From CAWCAL01 sp963695075 (GTDB lineage Bacteria > Actinomycetota > Acidimicrobiia > Acidimicrobiales > CAWCAL01): a DNA stretch of 64,000 bases. The position numbers and the translations under genes were made by a program. Positions 24,020-32,922 of the stretch are shown one piece after another. The stretch is from assembly GCA_963695075.1 (NCBI GenBank), contig CAVOFR010000007.1:868001-932000 (forward strand). The letters are read 5' to 3'. The notes under the pieces were generated by a model, which saw only the letters and a program-made list of their open reading frames with translations, was not told where the DNA came from and did not search any database. The stretch's first letter is position 1. The number at the start of each line of letters is the position of its first letter.

Positions 24020-24718
24020 TCAGCCCGTCGTCATGGGGTGGAGTCGTCCGGCCTGGAGGACGAGCGCCCGGTCGGTCAGGTCGAGGTTGGTCGGGTCGTG
24101 CGACACGACGACGGTGGCCAGGTCCCGGTCCCGGGTCACCGTGGCGAGGAGCTCCATGATCTCGCGCCCACGCTCGGGATCGAGCGACGAGGTCGGCTCG
24201 TCGGCCAGGAGGACCGACGGCCGGTTCATGAGCGCCCGGGCGATCCCGACCCGCTGACGCTCGCCACCGGAGAGCTGGCCCGGTCGATGGTCCCGCCGGT
24301 CCGAGAGCCCCATCTCGTCCAGCAGCGAGCGGGCGCGGCTGCGAGCGGCGCGATCGAGCTTGCCCGGGATGTGGGCGACCAGCTCGAGTTGCTCCACCGC
24401 GGTGAGTGACGGGAAGAGCTCGGCGCCCTGGAACACGATGCCGATCTCCTCCCGGCGGAGCCGGGTCCGAGCCGAGCCGGAGAGGTCATCGGCGTCGGTT
24501 CCGGCGATGGCCAGGCGTCCGGCATCGGGTGTGCGCAACATGCCGGCCACACCGAGGAGGGTGGACTTGCCCGACCCCGATCGGCCCGAGATGGTGACGA
24601 GCTCGCCGGCGACGACGGCCAGGTCCGTGTGGTCCAGGATCGCCACGTCGCGGTCGCCGTCGTGGATCGTCACGACGATGCCGACGAGGGAGAGACGCGT
24701 CGAGTCCACCGAGCTCAT
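24020..24718 (-). CDS. ABC transporter ATP-binding protein (LolD/MacB type)
   Basis: A 232-residue ATPase with Walker A GRSGSGKST, Q-loop FQGAELFPSL, signature LSGGERQRVGIARAL, Walker B VLLADEPTSSLD and switch His in VVVSHDP. It works with the FtsX-type permease encoded immediately upstream, whose stop overlaps its ATG (24715-24718). Such two-gene systems move lipids, peptides or drugs outward or act as mechanotransmitters. The substrate is unknown. It converges on the omega-amidase with a 5-bp gap. Confidence 0.88.
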   Translation of the reverse strand: MSSVDSTRLSLVGIVVTIHDGDRDVAILDHTDLAVVAGELVTISGRSGSGKSTLLGVAGMLRTPDAGRLAIAGTDADDLSGSARTRLRREEIGIVFQGAELFPSLTAVEQLELVAHIPGKLDRAARSRARSLLDEMGLSDRRDHRPGQLSGGERQRVGIARALMNRPSVLLADEPTSSLDPERGREIMELLATVTRDRDLATVVVSHDPTNLDLTDRALVLQAGRLHPMTTG

Positions 24719-25812
24719 GCCCCGGCACTGAGCGACAGGGCCGGATCGACCGATGTGATCCGGCGCAGGGCGACGAGGCTGCCCACCATGCCCACGACGG
24801 CCAGCACGACCCCCGAGATCACCGTCGAGCTGAGCGTCAGCTCGAACGGCACGTCGTCGCCCACCAGCGAGCCGACGGCCAGCGCGGCCAGACAACCGAC
24901 CGTGATCGAGGCGGCGAGGAGGACGGCAAGTTGGCCGAGAGCGTCGCGGATCACGTACCACGAGCTGGCTCCGAGTGCTTTCAACAACCCGATCTGGCGA
25001 GTGCGCTGCACGGTCCAGACGGTGAAGAACGCCCCGACGACCAGCGCCGAGATGACGAGGAGGAACCCTCGGATCAGGGTCATCGTGGTGCTCTCGGCGG
25101 TGAATCCCGGCGAGCCGGCGTACGATCCCGTCTTGGTCTGGAGCTCGATGCCATCGGGTTCACCGACCGCGTCGAGTGCGCCCTTGTCTGCTCGCAACGC
25201 GACAGCCGAGAACCGCCCCTTGGCGTCATCGCCGTAGAGGAGCATCTGCCAGGTCGACAGATCCGTGTAGGCGATCGGGACGTGGCCGAACGTACCCGCA
25301 TGCGTGAACCCGACGACCGGCAGGGTCACGTCCGTCCCGACGATCGTGAACGCCTGGCCCACGTCGACCTCGTCACTCAGCTTGTCGCTGAGCACCAGGC
25401 CGCCCTCGATGGCGGCGGCCAGATCGACGTCGGCGCGGTCGGGCGAGGCGTCGGCCAGGAACCCGTTGCCGTCGACGCCGAACAGGGCGATGTCGATGCT
25501 GTTGCCCGCTCCATCGGCTGGCGTGGCGTTGAAGAACGAGACGCCGATAGGGGTCGCGTCGATGCCCTCGGCCTCCTCGAACAGTTCGAGTGACGGGGGG
25601 GTGAGGATGGAGCGGCTGAAGACCGCGTGGGAGTTCTCCTGGTACGCGATGTGGGTCAGGGGCAGGGCCCGCAGGCCGGAGATACCGTCGTCGACCAGCC
25701 CGTTGGCCAGGCCGGACAGCATCGTGGCGAGGAACGCGACCAGAGCGATGACAACGCTGACCAGGACGAATCGACCCTTGGTCGCCGTCAGATCTCGCAG
25801 TCCCAGGTACAC
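24715..25812 (-). CDS. FtsX-like ABC transporter permease
   Basis: A 365-residue membrane protein with one N-terminal helix (FVLVSVVIALVAFLATMLSG), a large extracytoplasmic domain (about residues 40-240) and three C-terminal helices of the FtsX fold (TLIRGFLLVISALVVGAFF to RRITSVDPALSL). The TVQRTRQIGLLKALGASS segment is typical of the coupling loop. The GTG at 25812 has GAGGA about 7 nt upstream. Only one FtsX module is present, so it should dimerise. It is DevC/MacB-like in layout and cargo is unknown. Confidence 0.85.
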   Translation of the reverse strand: MYLGLRDLTATKGRFVLVSVVIALVAFLATMLSGLANGLVDDGISGLRALPLTHIAYQENSHAVFSRSILTPPSLELFEEAEGIDATPIGVSFFNATPADGAGNSIDIALFGVDGNGFLADASPDRADVDLAAAIEGGLVLSDKLSDEVDVGQAFTIVGTDVTLPVVGFTHAGTFGHVPIAYTDLSTWQMLLYGDDAKGRFSAVALRADKGALDAVGEPDGIELQTKTGSYAGSPGFTAESTTMTLIRGFLLVISALVVGAFFTVWTVQRTRQIGLLKALGASSWYVIRDALGQLAVLLAASITVGCLAALAVGSLVGDDVPFELTLSSTVISGVVLAVVGMVGSLVALRRITSVDPALSLSAGA

Positions 25813-25855
25813 CGTCGTGGTCCTCGTCTCGGGTTGTGGCGTGCAGCGACGGTAG

Positions 25856-25861
25856 TACCGT
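25856..25861 (+). promoter_or_regulatory. -10 box of a leaderless promoter (TACCGT)
   Basis: TACCGT ends 6 nt before the ATG at 25868. The divergent permease gene starts at 25812, so both promoters share a 55-bp gap. Confidence 0.5.
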
Positions 25862-25867
25862 CGGGGC

Positions 25868-27082
25868 ATGTCCGGAGCCGAGCTCTGCGCCGATGCCGCG
25901 TCGTTCCATCGCTTCCACGCCGAGGAGCTGCCCGGCCGCATCGCGGCCGGCAACGGGGCGTTGGCCTGGGCCGACGTCGAGAAGCTCGGCTCGATCGGCC
26001 TCCGGACCGCGGCCGGCAGTTACACGTACGTTCCCGCCGACGGCTCGGTCGCGGTGCTCGAAGGTGAAGACCGGGCCGACACCGTGATCGAGCTCGATCT
26101 CGAGTCCTGGCTCGGCCTCGTCTCCGACCTGGATACGGCGCCCGGCCTGTTCTACGGCGGCCGGGTGGATGTTCCCAGCGGCAAACCGATGCGCTTCGTC
26201 CGCTGGGAGCCCGGCCTACGGGCGCTCTTCCACGGGATCCCGGTGTTCGACCCCGATACGGCCGATCTCCGCGATCGTGACGGTTCACCGCTCGACCCGG
26301 CCCGCTCCTTCCCGCTGGACGAGGTCGTCCGTGATCGCGGCGACGCTCGCCATCACCTGACGACGGCCGGCTACCTGTGGGTTCGTGACGTCCTGACACC
26401 TGCCGAGGTAGAGACCCTGCTGGCCGAGGCTGCCGTGCTAGAGGAAGAGGCCCGGGCCGATGACGGAGCCTCGTGGTGGGGCCGCGACGGCGCGGGCGAC
26501 GAGGTCCTCACCCGGGTGCTCCGAGCCGCCTCCAAGCCCCGCCTCCGTGCTCTCCGCGCCGACTCGAGGCTCGAGCAGGTCGTCTCGGTGATTCCGGAAC
26601 CGATGCAGGACGACGTGCGCACCGGCCGTGACGCCGTGACGGTGTTGTGGAAGCGACCGGGGGTCGTCGAGGGCCTGGCCGATCTGCCGTGGCATCGCGA
26701 CTGCGGCATGGGTGGCCATGCGCTGAACTGCCCCAGCGTGGTGATGACGATCTGCCTGACCGACGGCCGTCCCGAGGCCGGCGAGCTGCGCTTCCTGCCC
26801 GGCTCCCATCGGGGATCGTTCCCGTTCGTCGACGGTACCGATGAGCGGGCACCCCGGGGGGTCAGCGTGCCGGTGGGAGCGGGTGACGTGACGATCCACT
26901 ACGGCGACGTGATGCACGCCTCGATGCCGCCCACATCCGAGACCGGCCCGTTCCGCGTCTCGGTCCTGATGGGGTTCGTGCCCAGCGGGTACGGCCATCA
27001 CCGCGGCGGCAGGCACTACAACGACGTGCTGCTCGAGGGCGGCGACGGTCAGGTCGACCACCTCGCGGACCGCCTCACCTGA
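25868..27082 (+). CDS. PhyH-like dioxygenase with N-terminal SCP2-like extension
   Basis: A 404-residue protein. The C-terminal half (about 165-400) is a phytanoyl-CoA dioxygenase-type Fe(II)/2-oxoglutarate oxygenase: LPWHRDCGMGG carries the HxD iron ligands, GDVTIHYGDVMHASMP the distal His, and FRVSVLMGF the co-substrate Arg region. Residues about 65-125 (ELDLESWLGLVSDL, then FYGGRVDVPSGKPMRFVRWE) look like part of a sterol-carrier-protein-2-like domain, which is an unusual fusion and suggests a lipid substrate. The latter is a pattern-based impression. There is no secretion signal. Confidence 0.75.
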   Translation: MSGAELCADAASFHRFHAEELPGRIAAGNGALAWADVEKLGSIGLRTAAGSYTYVPADGSVAVLEGEDRADTVIELDLESWLGLVSDLDTAPGLFYGGRVDVPSGKPMRFVRWEPGLRALFHGIPVFDPDTADLRDRDGSPLDPARSFPLDEVVRDRGDARHHLTTAGYLWVRDVLTPAEVETLLAEAAVLEEEARADDGASWWGRDGAGDEVLTRVLRAASKPRLRALRADSRLEQVVSVIPEPMQDDVRTGRDAVTVLWKRPGVVEGLADLPWHRDCGMGGHALNCPSVVMTICLTDGRPEAGELRFLPGSHRGSFPFVDGTDERAPRGVSVPVGAGDVTIHYGDVMHASMPPTSETGPFRVSVLMGFVPSGYGHHRGGRHYNDVLLEGGDGQVDHLADRLT

Positions 27083-27087
27083 ATCCC

Positions 27088-27123
27088 GCCGAAATCTGGT
27101 CCGCCAGCGTCGGTGGCCGACGG
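27088..27123. repeat. half-copy R1 of a dispersed palindromic element
   Basis: GCCGAAATCTGGTCCGCCA (27088-27106) is followed by GTCGG-TGG-CCGAC (27109-27121). This is the left arm and inner hairpin of the complete element at 33798-33850; after 27123 the match stops. The 19-bp arm is the exact reverse complement of 27679-27697 on the other side of the thpR-like gene. Confidence 0.85.
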
Positions 27124-27143
27124 CTCCGAACGGGGAGAACGGC

Positions 27144-27629
27144 TCACCATCGACGCAGCGCCCGGTAGTGGACGCCGCCGTCGTGCGACACGCTCTCGGC
27201 CAGAACCACCTGGGAGGCCACGAACGACGCCTCGAACGGTGTCCCTACGAGTCCGCATGTCGCCCCCCGCTTCACCCGGGCCAGGGTGAGGTGACCGGTG
27301 AAGGGCCGCGGGTCGGGCGCGACGCCGACGTCGGCCGTGCGCTCGACGATCTCGGTCGCCAGCTCGTCCAGCCCGGTAGCGGGGAGGCTCACCGCCGACC
27401 GTCCCAACCGGCCGACGGCGGGTCCGAGCGCGACCTCGGTGGCCCCGAACTCGAAGCCGGTCAGTGCCGCCCGGACATCGTCGGGGTCGGCGCGACCCAG
27501 GAACCGGAGGGTCAGGTGCCAGTCGTCAGGCCGGACCCATCGCACCCCGACCTCGTCGGGCCGGGGGAGGCACCGGAGCTGTTCCACCACCGGCCGTGGC
27601 GGCCAGACGGCCAGGAAGAGACGGCTCAT
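27144..27629 (-). CDS. thpR: RNA 2',3'-cyclic phosphodiesterase (2'-5' RNA ligase-like)
   Basis: A 161-residue 2H-phosphoesterase. Both HxT motifs are present, WHLTLRFLG (about residue 42) and GHLTLARVKRG (about residue 119), and the N-terminus MSRLFLAVWPP is typical of ThpR/LigT. The enzyme opens 2',3'-cyclic phosphate ends of RNA and joins tRNA halves in vitro. The ATG at 27629 is used; no good Shine-Dalgarno is visible. It is flanked on both sides by inverted 19-bp arms of a dispersed repeat, which may mean that it moved as a unit or that it sits between two repeat halves by chance. Confidence 0.88.
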   Translation of the reverse strand: MSRLFLAVWPPRPVVEQLRCLPRPDEVGVRWVRPDDWHLTLRFLGRADPDDVRAALTGFEFGATEVALGPAVGRLGRSAVSLPATGLDELATEIVERTADVGVAPDPRPFTGHLTLARVKRGATCGLVGTPFEASFVASQVVLAESVSHDGGVHYRALRRW

Positions 27630-27663
27630 CCGCCCAGTTTCGCCGAACCGCACCGGCGTGGGC

Positions 27664-27697
27664 GTCGGCAACCGACGGTGGCGGACCAGATTTCGGC
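27664..27697. repeat. half-copy R2 of a dispersed palindromic element
   Basis: GTCGG-CAA-CCGAC (27664-27676) is followed by TGGCGGACCAGATTTCGGC (27679-27697): the inner hairpin and right arm of the family. It is the mirror-image partner of R1. The rest of the gap 27630-27787 shows no further feature except a GAAGGAG ribosome-binding site before 27788. Confidence 0.85.
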
Positions 27698-27787
27698 AGG
27701 TGGGAAGCTTTACGAGATGCTGACAGGCTTCTGACCTGGCTCTCACCTCGGCGTGGTTCGCTCGGTTCACCGACGCGAAGGAGCCCG

Positions 27788-29413
27788 ATGTCACCGACCA
27801 GCACCCCGCCTGGCATCGACCGGAAGCTCGCGGATATCGATGTCGATCTCGACCGGACCCTCTCACGCCGAGCCCTGCTCCTCGGAGCGGTCGTCGGTCC
27901 GGTGCTCCTCGCCGGCTGTGACGCGGCCCCGACCCCGAGCGATGGCTCCCTCCGCGATCCGGGCGGCGACGAGTCCGGGTCAACCACGAACGCCACGACG
28001 ACGACCGCGCCACCGATCCAGGGGGCCGAGCCGGCCGACCACCTGCTGCGCCGGGCCACGTACGGCATCACACCGGCGGCGCAGGCCGCCATCACGGCCA
28101 TGGGCACCGCTGCCTGGGTCCAACAGCAGCTCGATCCGATGTCGATCGACGATACGGCCACCGACGATCGGCTGGCTGGACTGGCCACCCTCGACATGTC
28201 CCCCGCCGAGCTCCGCGACGCATACGAGATGAACCGGTTCGTCCCGATCGGCGAGCTCACCGTCGCCCGGTACCTCCGCGCCGTTCACAGCGAACGGCAG
28301 CTCTACGAGGTGCTCGTCGGGTTCTGGACCGACCATTTCAACATCGACATGACGATCGGCCCGGTCCCCTTCCTGAAGGGAGCCGACGAGCGGGACGTCA
28401 TCCGTCCCCACGCCATCGGCCGCTTCGCCGACATGCTCGCGGCCAGCGTCGCCAGCCCGGCCATGCTCGTGTACCTGAACAACGCCACCAGCCGGGCCGA
28501 CGGCGACAACACGCCGAACGAGAACCACGCCCGGGAGCTGCTCGAGCTGCACACGGTCGGGGTCGACGGGGGTTACGACGAGGAGGATGTCGTCGAGGTC
28601 GCCCACGTGCTGAGCGGCTGGACCGTCGATCGACGCAACGGGGAGATGGTGTTCAACGAGCGGTGGCACTCGATGGACGGTGTCGGCGACGTTCTCGGCT
28701 GGAAGCCGGGCGCGCTCACCGGTCGGGCCGCCGGCGAGTCCCTGCTCGACCACATCGCCCACCTGCCGGAGACCGCGACCCACCTGGCGACCAAGCTCTG
28801 CCGACGGTTCGTGTCCGACGATCCACCTCCCGAGCTGATCGACCGAGCCGCCGCCACCTACCTCGACCGGGACACGGCCATCGGCCCGGTGGTCGAGGAG
28901 ATCCTCACCAGCGACGAGTTCGCCCGGGCGGTGGCCACCAAGGTCCGGCGACCCTTCGAGCTCCTCGCGGCGCAGGGTCGAGCCCTCGGCCTGGAGATCG
29001 AGGATCTGTCCGGGACGCAGTCGGTCCAGCGAATCCCCCAAGCGCTGCGGCTGCTCGGCGAGCCGGTCTACGCGTGGCCCTCCCCCGACGGTCCCCCCGA
29101 CGTCGGGCCGCCGTGGTTGAACGCCGGGACGGTGCTCCAACGCTGGAACGTCACCCTCACGCTCACCGACGGTCGACTCCCGGGTATGAGCACCGACATC
29201 GAGCGGCTACGGCCAACCGACAGCCAGAATGTCGATGAGTTCCTGGCCCAGTTCGCGGCGAACCTCGGGGTCGAGCTCGATCCCGCCACGGTCGCCGCCG
29301 GACTCGAGCTTCTCGACACCACATCCGGCTCCCCAGCTCCCGATCCCTCTGCCGACACCCTCGCCGATCTGGCCGCGTTGATCCTCATCGCTCCTTCCGC
29401 CCACCGCCGCTGA
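27788..29413 (+). CDS. DUF1800 family exported protein
   Basis: A 541-residue protein with an RR-containing signal (LSRRALLLGAVVGPVLLAGC), suggesting Tat export and lipidation, then a Thr-rich linker and the DUF1800 domain. Typical family segments are HLLRRATYGITPAA, VGFWTDHFNID, MLVYLNNATS, NENHARELLELHTVGV and VAHVLSGWTV. The biochemical role of DUF1800 is unknown; it is nearly always paired with a DUF1501 gene, as here with the gene 24 bp downstream. GAAGGAG lies 7 nt before the ATG. Confidence 0.88.
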   Translation: MSPTSTPPGIDRKLADIDVDLDRTLSRRALLLGAVVGPVLLAGCDAAPTPSDGSLRDPGGDESGSTTNATTTTAPPIQGAEPADHLLRRATYGITPAAQAAITAMGTAAWVQQQLDPMSIDDTATDDRLAGLATLDMSPAELRDAYEMNRFVPIGELTVARYLRAVHSERQLYEVLVGFWTDHFNIDMTIGPVPFLKGADERDVIRPHAIGRFADMLAASVASPAMLVYLNNATSRADGDNTPNENHARELLELHTVGVDGGYDEEDVVEVAHVLSGWTVDRRNGEMVFNERWHSMDGVGDVLGWKPGALTGRAAGESLLDHIAHLPETATHLATKLCRRFVSDDPPPELIDRAAATYLDRDTAIGPVVEEILTSDEFARAVATKVRRPFELLAAQGRALGLEIEDLSGTQSVQRIPQALRLLGEPVYAWPSPDGPPDVGPPWLNAGTVLQRWNVTLTLTDGRLPGMSTDIERLRPTDSQNVDEFLAQFAANLGVELDPATVAAGLELLDTTSGSPAPDPSADTLADLAALILIAPSAHRR

Positions 29414-29437
29414 CCGAACACCGACCCGAGGAACGCC

Positions 29438-30586
29438 ATGACCGACCACACGATCGTCAGCATCTTCCTCCGAGGAGCGATGGACGGGCTCAGTTTCGTC
29501 GTCCCCCACACCGACCCGGACTACGCGTCGGCCCGTCCCGACATCGCCATTCCCTCGAACGCGGTGCTGTCGCTCGACGACACGTTCGGCCTCGCCCCTG
29601 CGGCAGGCCCGCTCGCCGACCTCTGGGATGCCGGACAGCTCGCGTTCGTCCCGGCCAGCGGCTCGACGGATCCCTCGCGGAGCCACTTCGACGCGATGTC
29701 CATCATGGAGGCCGGCCTCGAATCGACGGCCTCCCGGTCGAGCGGCTGGCTCGGCCGCTACATGGACGTGTTCGCCTCCGGATCCGACGCCTCCGAGCTC
29801 AGCGCGGTCGCGATCGGTCGCATCGTCCCGAGATCGCTCGCCGGCTATGGGGCGTCGATCGGCCTGGCCGACCTCTCGACGTTCGATCTCGGCCCGATTC
29901 GCCCTGGCTCAGCCGCCTCGAGAGGAACCGCCTCCGATCTCTCCGACCCGGTCAGAGCGGTCTACGCGGACCCCCCGGATGACCTCATCGGCGCTCAGGG
30001 TCTGGCCGCGTTCGCGGTGCTCGACCGTCTGGCCGCGGCCGGGCTCACGGGCGCCCCGACGCCCGATGCCTACGGTCCGAGCACGATCGGCGCCGACCTG
30101 TGGCAGGCCGCCCAGCTGCTCGAGGCCGACGTCGGGGTCCGGGCGATCACGCTGGACTGGGGTGGCTGGGACCACCACGACGACCTGGGAACCCACGAAG
30201 CCGGGGAGATGTACGACCATCTCGACGCCCTCGCCACCGGTCTGCGGGCCTTCTGGGATTCGGTGGCCGCACACCAGAGCGATCTGACGGTCGTCGTGAT
30301 GTCCGAGTTCGGGCGGCGGGTCGCCCAGAACGCCAACGGCGGAACAGACCATGGGCACGGTGGCGTGATGACGGTGCTAGGTGAGGGTGTGAACGGCGGC
30401 ATCCACGGACCGTGGGTCGGTCTGTCCGACGACGTACTCGACCGGGGCGACGTCCCCGTCCTCACCGACTACCGCCACGTCCTCGCCGAGGTCGTCGACC
30501 GTCGCGCCGGCGCCCCCGATGCCGTGGGCGAAGTCTTCCCCGACTTCACGACGGGGTCTTCGGACTACCTCGGTCTCGTCGCCTGA
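29438..30586 (+). CDS. DUF1501 family protein
   Basis: A 382-residue protein of the alkaline-phosphatase-like DUF1501 family: IFLRGAMDGLSFVVPH, LAFVPASGS, SRSHFDAMSIMEAG, LDWGGWDHHDDLGTHEAG, VVVMSEFGRRVAQNANGGTDHGHGG and VLTDYRHVLAEVV follow the family order, with metal-ligand-like Asp/His residues. It has no own Tat signal, which often is present in the family, so it may be exported with its DUF1800 partner. Its 3' end overlaps the convergent histidine kinase gene by 22 bp. Confidence 0.88.
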   Translation: MTDHTIVSIFLRGAMDGLSFVVPHTDPDYASARPDIAIPSNAVLSLDDTFGLAPAAGPLADLWDAGQLAFVPASGSTDPSRSHFDAMSIMEAGLESTASRSSGWLGRYMDVFASGSDASELSAVAIGRIVPRSLAGYGASIGLADLSTFDLGPIRPGSAASRGTASDLSDPVRAVYADPPDDLIGAQGLAAFAVLDRLAAAGLTGAPTPDAYGPSTIGADLWQAAQLLEADVGVRAITLDWGGWDHHDDLGTHEAGEMYDHLDALATGLRAFWDSVAAHQSDLTVVVMSEFGRRVAQNANGGTDHGHGGVMTVLGEGVNGGIHGPWVGLSDDVLDRGDVPVLTDYRHVLAEVVDRRAGAPDAVGEVFPDFTTGSSDYLGLVA

Positions 30587-32070
30587 CCCCGACCCCCGAC
30601 CGCTTCGGCGATCGGATCCTGACCGAGCAGCGGGAACGCCACGGTGAAGCGGGCCCCGACCTCGCCGTCGGCCGCGGTCACATGGCCGCCCATAGTCGCG
30701 ACGAGGCCGGCCACGACGGACAGACCGACGCCGGCGCTGCCGCGTCGGTCCCTCGGCCGGTCGGTGGAGAACGTCCGCTCGAATACCGAAGCGGCGGCCG
30801 ACCCCAGCCCGGGTCCGTCATCGGCGACCACGAGCTCGGCCGAGCGACCGTCGCCGGTCAGCGTCGCACGCACCTCGCCGGTCGCGAATCCCAGCGCGTT
30901 GTCGATCAGGTTGGTGATCACCTGATGGAGCCGGCCGGGATCGGCTTCGACGAGCAGCGTGCGCGTCTCGGTGACGAGCTCGACGCCGAGCTGGGCTGCG
31001 GCCGGTCGATGAGCCGCGACCACCTCCTCGGTGACCAGAGCGAGGTCGACCGGTTCGAGTCGGACGGTCATCTCGCCCGCGTCGAGCCGGGCCTGGGTGA
31101 GGAGGTCGTCGGTGAGTCGGCGGAGGCGCTCGGCCTCTCGAGCGACTACCGCTCCCGCTTCCTGCACCTCCTCCGGGGCGGTGACCCGCTCGTCGGCGAG
31201 GAGCTCGGCGTACCCCGCTATCGAGGTCAGCGGCGTGCGGAGCTCGTGGGAGACGTCGACCAGGAAGCGTTCCCGCTCGCGCGTCGCGTCGTGGAGCCGG
31301 GCCGCCATCGCGTCGACCGTCCGGGCCACCTCGGTCAGCTCGCGGTCGGCCCGGGCGGGGAGGTTCACCCGGGCTGACAGGTCGCCGGTGCTGATGGCGT
31401 GGGTCGTGGCCACGACCGCTTCGAGCGGCCGGCGGATACGTCGAGCGAGGACGGCGGCCAGGACGGCCGCCACGAGGAGACCGACCACGGCGGCGACGAG
31501 GAGCGCTGTCCCAGCGCTCCCGAGACCCGCCGGCCCCAGGCGACGCGTCGCGACGACGGCGACGACGTCATCCTCCAGGCGTAGGCTCTCGGCCTCGGTC
31601 GCCGTGAACGGTACGGGCGACGCAACGACGACGACGTCGCCACTGGACCGCACGATCTCCACCCCCTGGCTCAACCGGGAGTCCTCCAGTAGAGCCACCG
31701 GGACACCCGTGACCGGGAGACGCCGCCGGGGGTCACGGCTCTCGGGCGTCAGCGGGACGACCCCATCGGGGCTGATGCGCACGATCTCGGCGTCCTGGAT
31801 CGCGAGCGACCGCTGCAGCAGCTCGATGAGCACGAGTAGTGAGGGGACCATCGGTTCTCCGCCTTCGTCGAGCTGGGACCGGATCTGAACCAGCCCGGTT
31901 CGTGCTCCGGCCCGGGCGGTGATGCGGGCTTCGTCGATGGTGTCGCTCTCGTTGGCCCGCCGGACGAGGACTATCGTCACCGCGGCGGCGACAGTGGTCA
32001 GGGCCAGCACGATGAGGAGTAACGACCACCGCAGCCGGGACGCGAACGATCGGGGTCGACCGGCGCTCAC
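30565..32070 (-). CDS. sensor histidine kinase
   Basis: A 501-residue membrane kinase with a first helix (WSLLLIVLALTTVAAAVTIVL), an extracytoplasmic sensor region (about 37-183), a second helix (GTALLVAAVVGLLVAAVLAAV), a HAMP linker, an H-box DVSHELRTPLTSI with phospho-acceptor His275, an N-box VITNLIDNALGF and G-boxes VADDGPGL and GSAGVGLSVVAGLV. It phosphorylates the OmpR-type regulator encoded upstream, with which it overlaps (GTGA at 32067-32070). The stimulus is unknown. Its last 22 bp overlap the 3' end of the DUF1501 gene on the other strand. Confidence 0.9.
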   Translation of the reverse strand: MSAGRPRSFASRLRWSLLLIVLALTTVAAAVTIVLVRRANESDTIDEARITARAGARTGLVQIRSQLDEGGEPMVPSLLVLIELLQRSLAIQDAEIVRISPDGVVPLTPESRDPRRRLPVTGVPVALLEDSRLSQGVEIVRSSGDVVVVASPVPFTATEAESLRLEDDVVAVVATRRLGPAGLGSAGTALLVAAVVGLLVAAVLAAVLARRIRRPLEAVVATTHAISTGDLSARVNLPARADRELTEVARTVDAMAARLHDATRERERFLVDVSHELRTPLTSIAGYAELLADERVTAPEEVQEAGAVVAREAERLRRLTDDLLTQARLDAGEMTVRLEPVDLALVTEEVVAAHRPAAAQLGVELVTETRTLLVEADPGRLHQVITNLIDNALGFATGEVRATLTGDGRSAELVVADDGPGLGSAAASVFERTFSTDRPRDRRGSAGVGLSVVAGLVATMGGHVTAADGEVGARFTVAFPLLGQDPIAEAVGGRGQATRPR

Positions 32071-32750
32071 TCGAGCCGGTACCCCACGCCGCGGACGGTC
32101 GTGATCTCCACCGACGATCCCAGCTTCCGGCGGATCTGTGCCACGTGCATGTCGACGGTGCGGCTCTCGCCGAGCCAGTCGTGACCCCACACCGCTTCGA
32201 GGATCTGGAGCCGGCTCAGTGCCAGGCCCCGATTGCGGGCGAAGTGCTCGACCAGGTCTCGCTCGAGCGGTGTCAGACCGATCGGTTCGTCGCCGACCCG
32301 GACCTCCCTGCGACCCAGGTCCACCACGACGTCGTCGATCTGCAGGATCCGGTCGGACGGATCGTCGGCGCGCCGGACCCGTCGGCCGAGGGCCCGGACC
32401 CTACCCAGCAGCTCCCGCGGGGAGAACGGCTTGGTGACGTAGTCGTCGGCGCCGAGCTCGAATCCGAGGATCCGGTCGATCTCGTCGGACCGGGCGGTCA
32501 CGCAGATGATCCCGGTGTGGGTGCCCTCGGTCCGGAGGGTCCGCAGCACGACCGTCCCGTCCTGGTCGGGCAGGCCCAGATCCAACACGACGACATCCGG
32601 TCCTGCCTCGCGTGCGGTCGCCAGCCCGTCCGATGCCGTCGGGCTGGTGAGGACGCGGTGCCCCTCGGCCTCGAGCGTCCTGGTCATCAATCCGGCGATG
32701 GCCGGGTCGTCCTCGATGACGAGCACGGTGAGCGAATCATTCGCATCCAC
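32067..32750 (-). CDS. OmpR/PhoB-family response regulator
   Basis: A 227-residue regulator. The receiver domain has acidic residues in VIEDDP, phospho-acceptor Asp57 in VVVLDLGLPDQDG, VTARSDE and Lys in YVTKPFSPREL. The C-terminal winged helix (LTPLERDLVEHFARN, AVWGHDW, RTVDMHVAQIRRKLG, TVRGVGYRLE) binds DNA. The GTG at 32750 lacks a Shine-Dalgarno but is preceded by TATGGT with 6 nt between, fitting a leaderless mRNA. The divergent SGNH lipoprotein gene at 32923 shares the 172-bp gap and could be a direct target. Confidence 0.9.
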   Translation of the reverse strand: MDANDSLTVLVIEDDPAIAGLMTRTLEAEGHRVLTSPTASDGLATAREAGPDVVVLDLGLPDQDGTVVLRTLRTEGTHTGIICVTARSDEIDRILGFELGADDYVTKPFSPRELLGRVRALGRRVRRADDPSDRILQIDDVVVDLGRREVRVGDEPIGLTPLERDLVEHFARNRGLALSRLQILEAVWGHDWLGESRTVDMHVAQIRRKLGSSVEITTVRGVGYRLE

Positions 32751-32756
32751 CGGCCA

Positions 32757-32762
32757 ACCATA
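32757..32762 (-). promoter_or_regulatory. -10 box of a leaderless promoter (TATGGT)
   Basis: On the minus strand TATGGT ends 6 nt before the GTG of the response-regulator gene, which has no Shine-Dalgarno. Confidence 0.5.
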
Positions 32763-32922
32763 GGAGGTAGGTTCCGATCCCTGCCTGCAGGCGAAGACGG
32801 CCGATCCGGTGGAACCGAGGGGATGGTCAGCCGAGCGCGGCCCTCCCCGGCGAGCTATTTGCAGCAAAGCTGTGCATAGGGCAGGATGACCCCTGTTTAT
32901 TCACTTCCATGGAAGAGGGTTC

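Noticed and set aside
27088..27697. CRISPR-like repeat pair
   Set aside because: Only two copies, inverted and 570 bp apart, with a gene between; no spacer structure.
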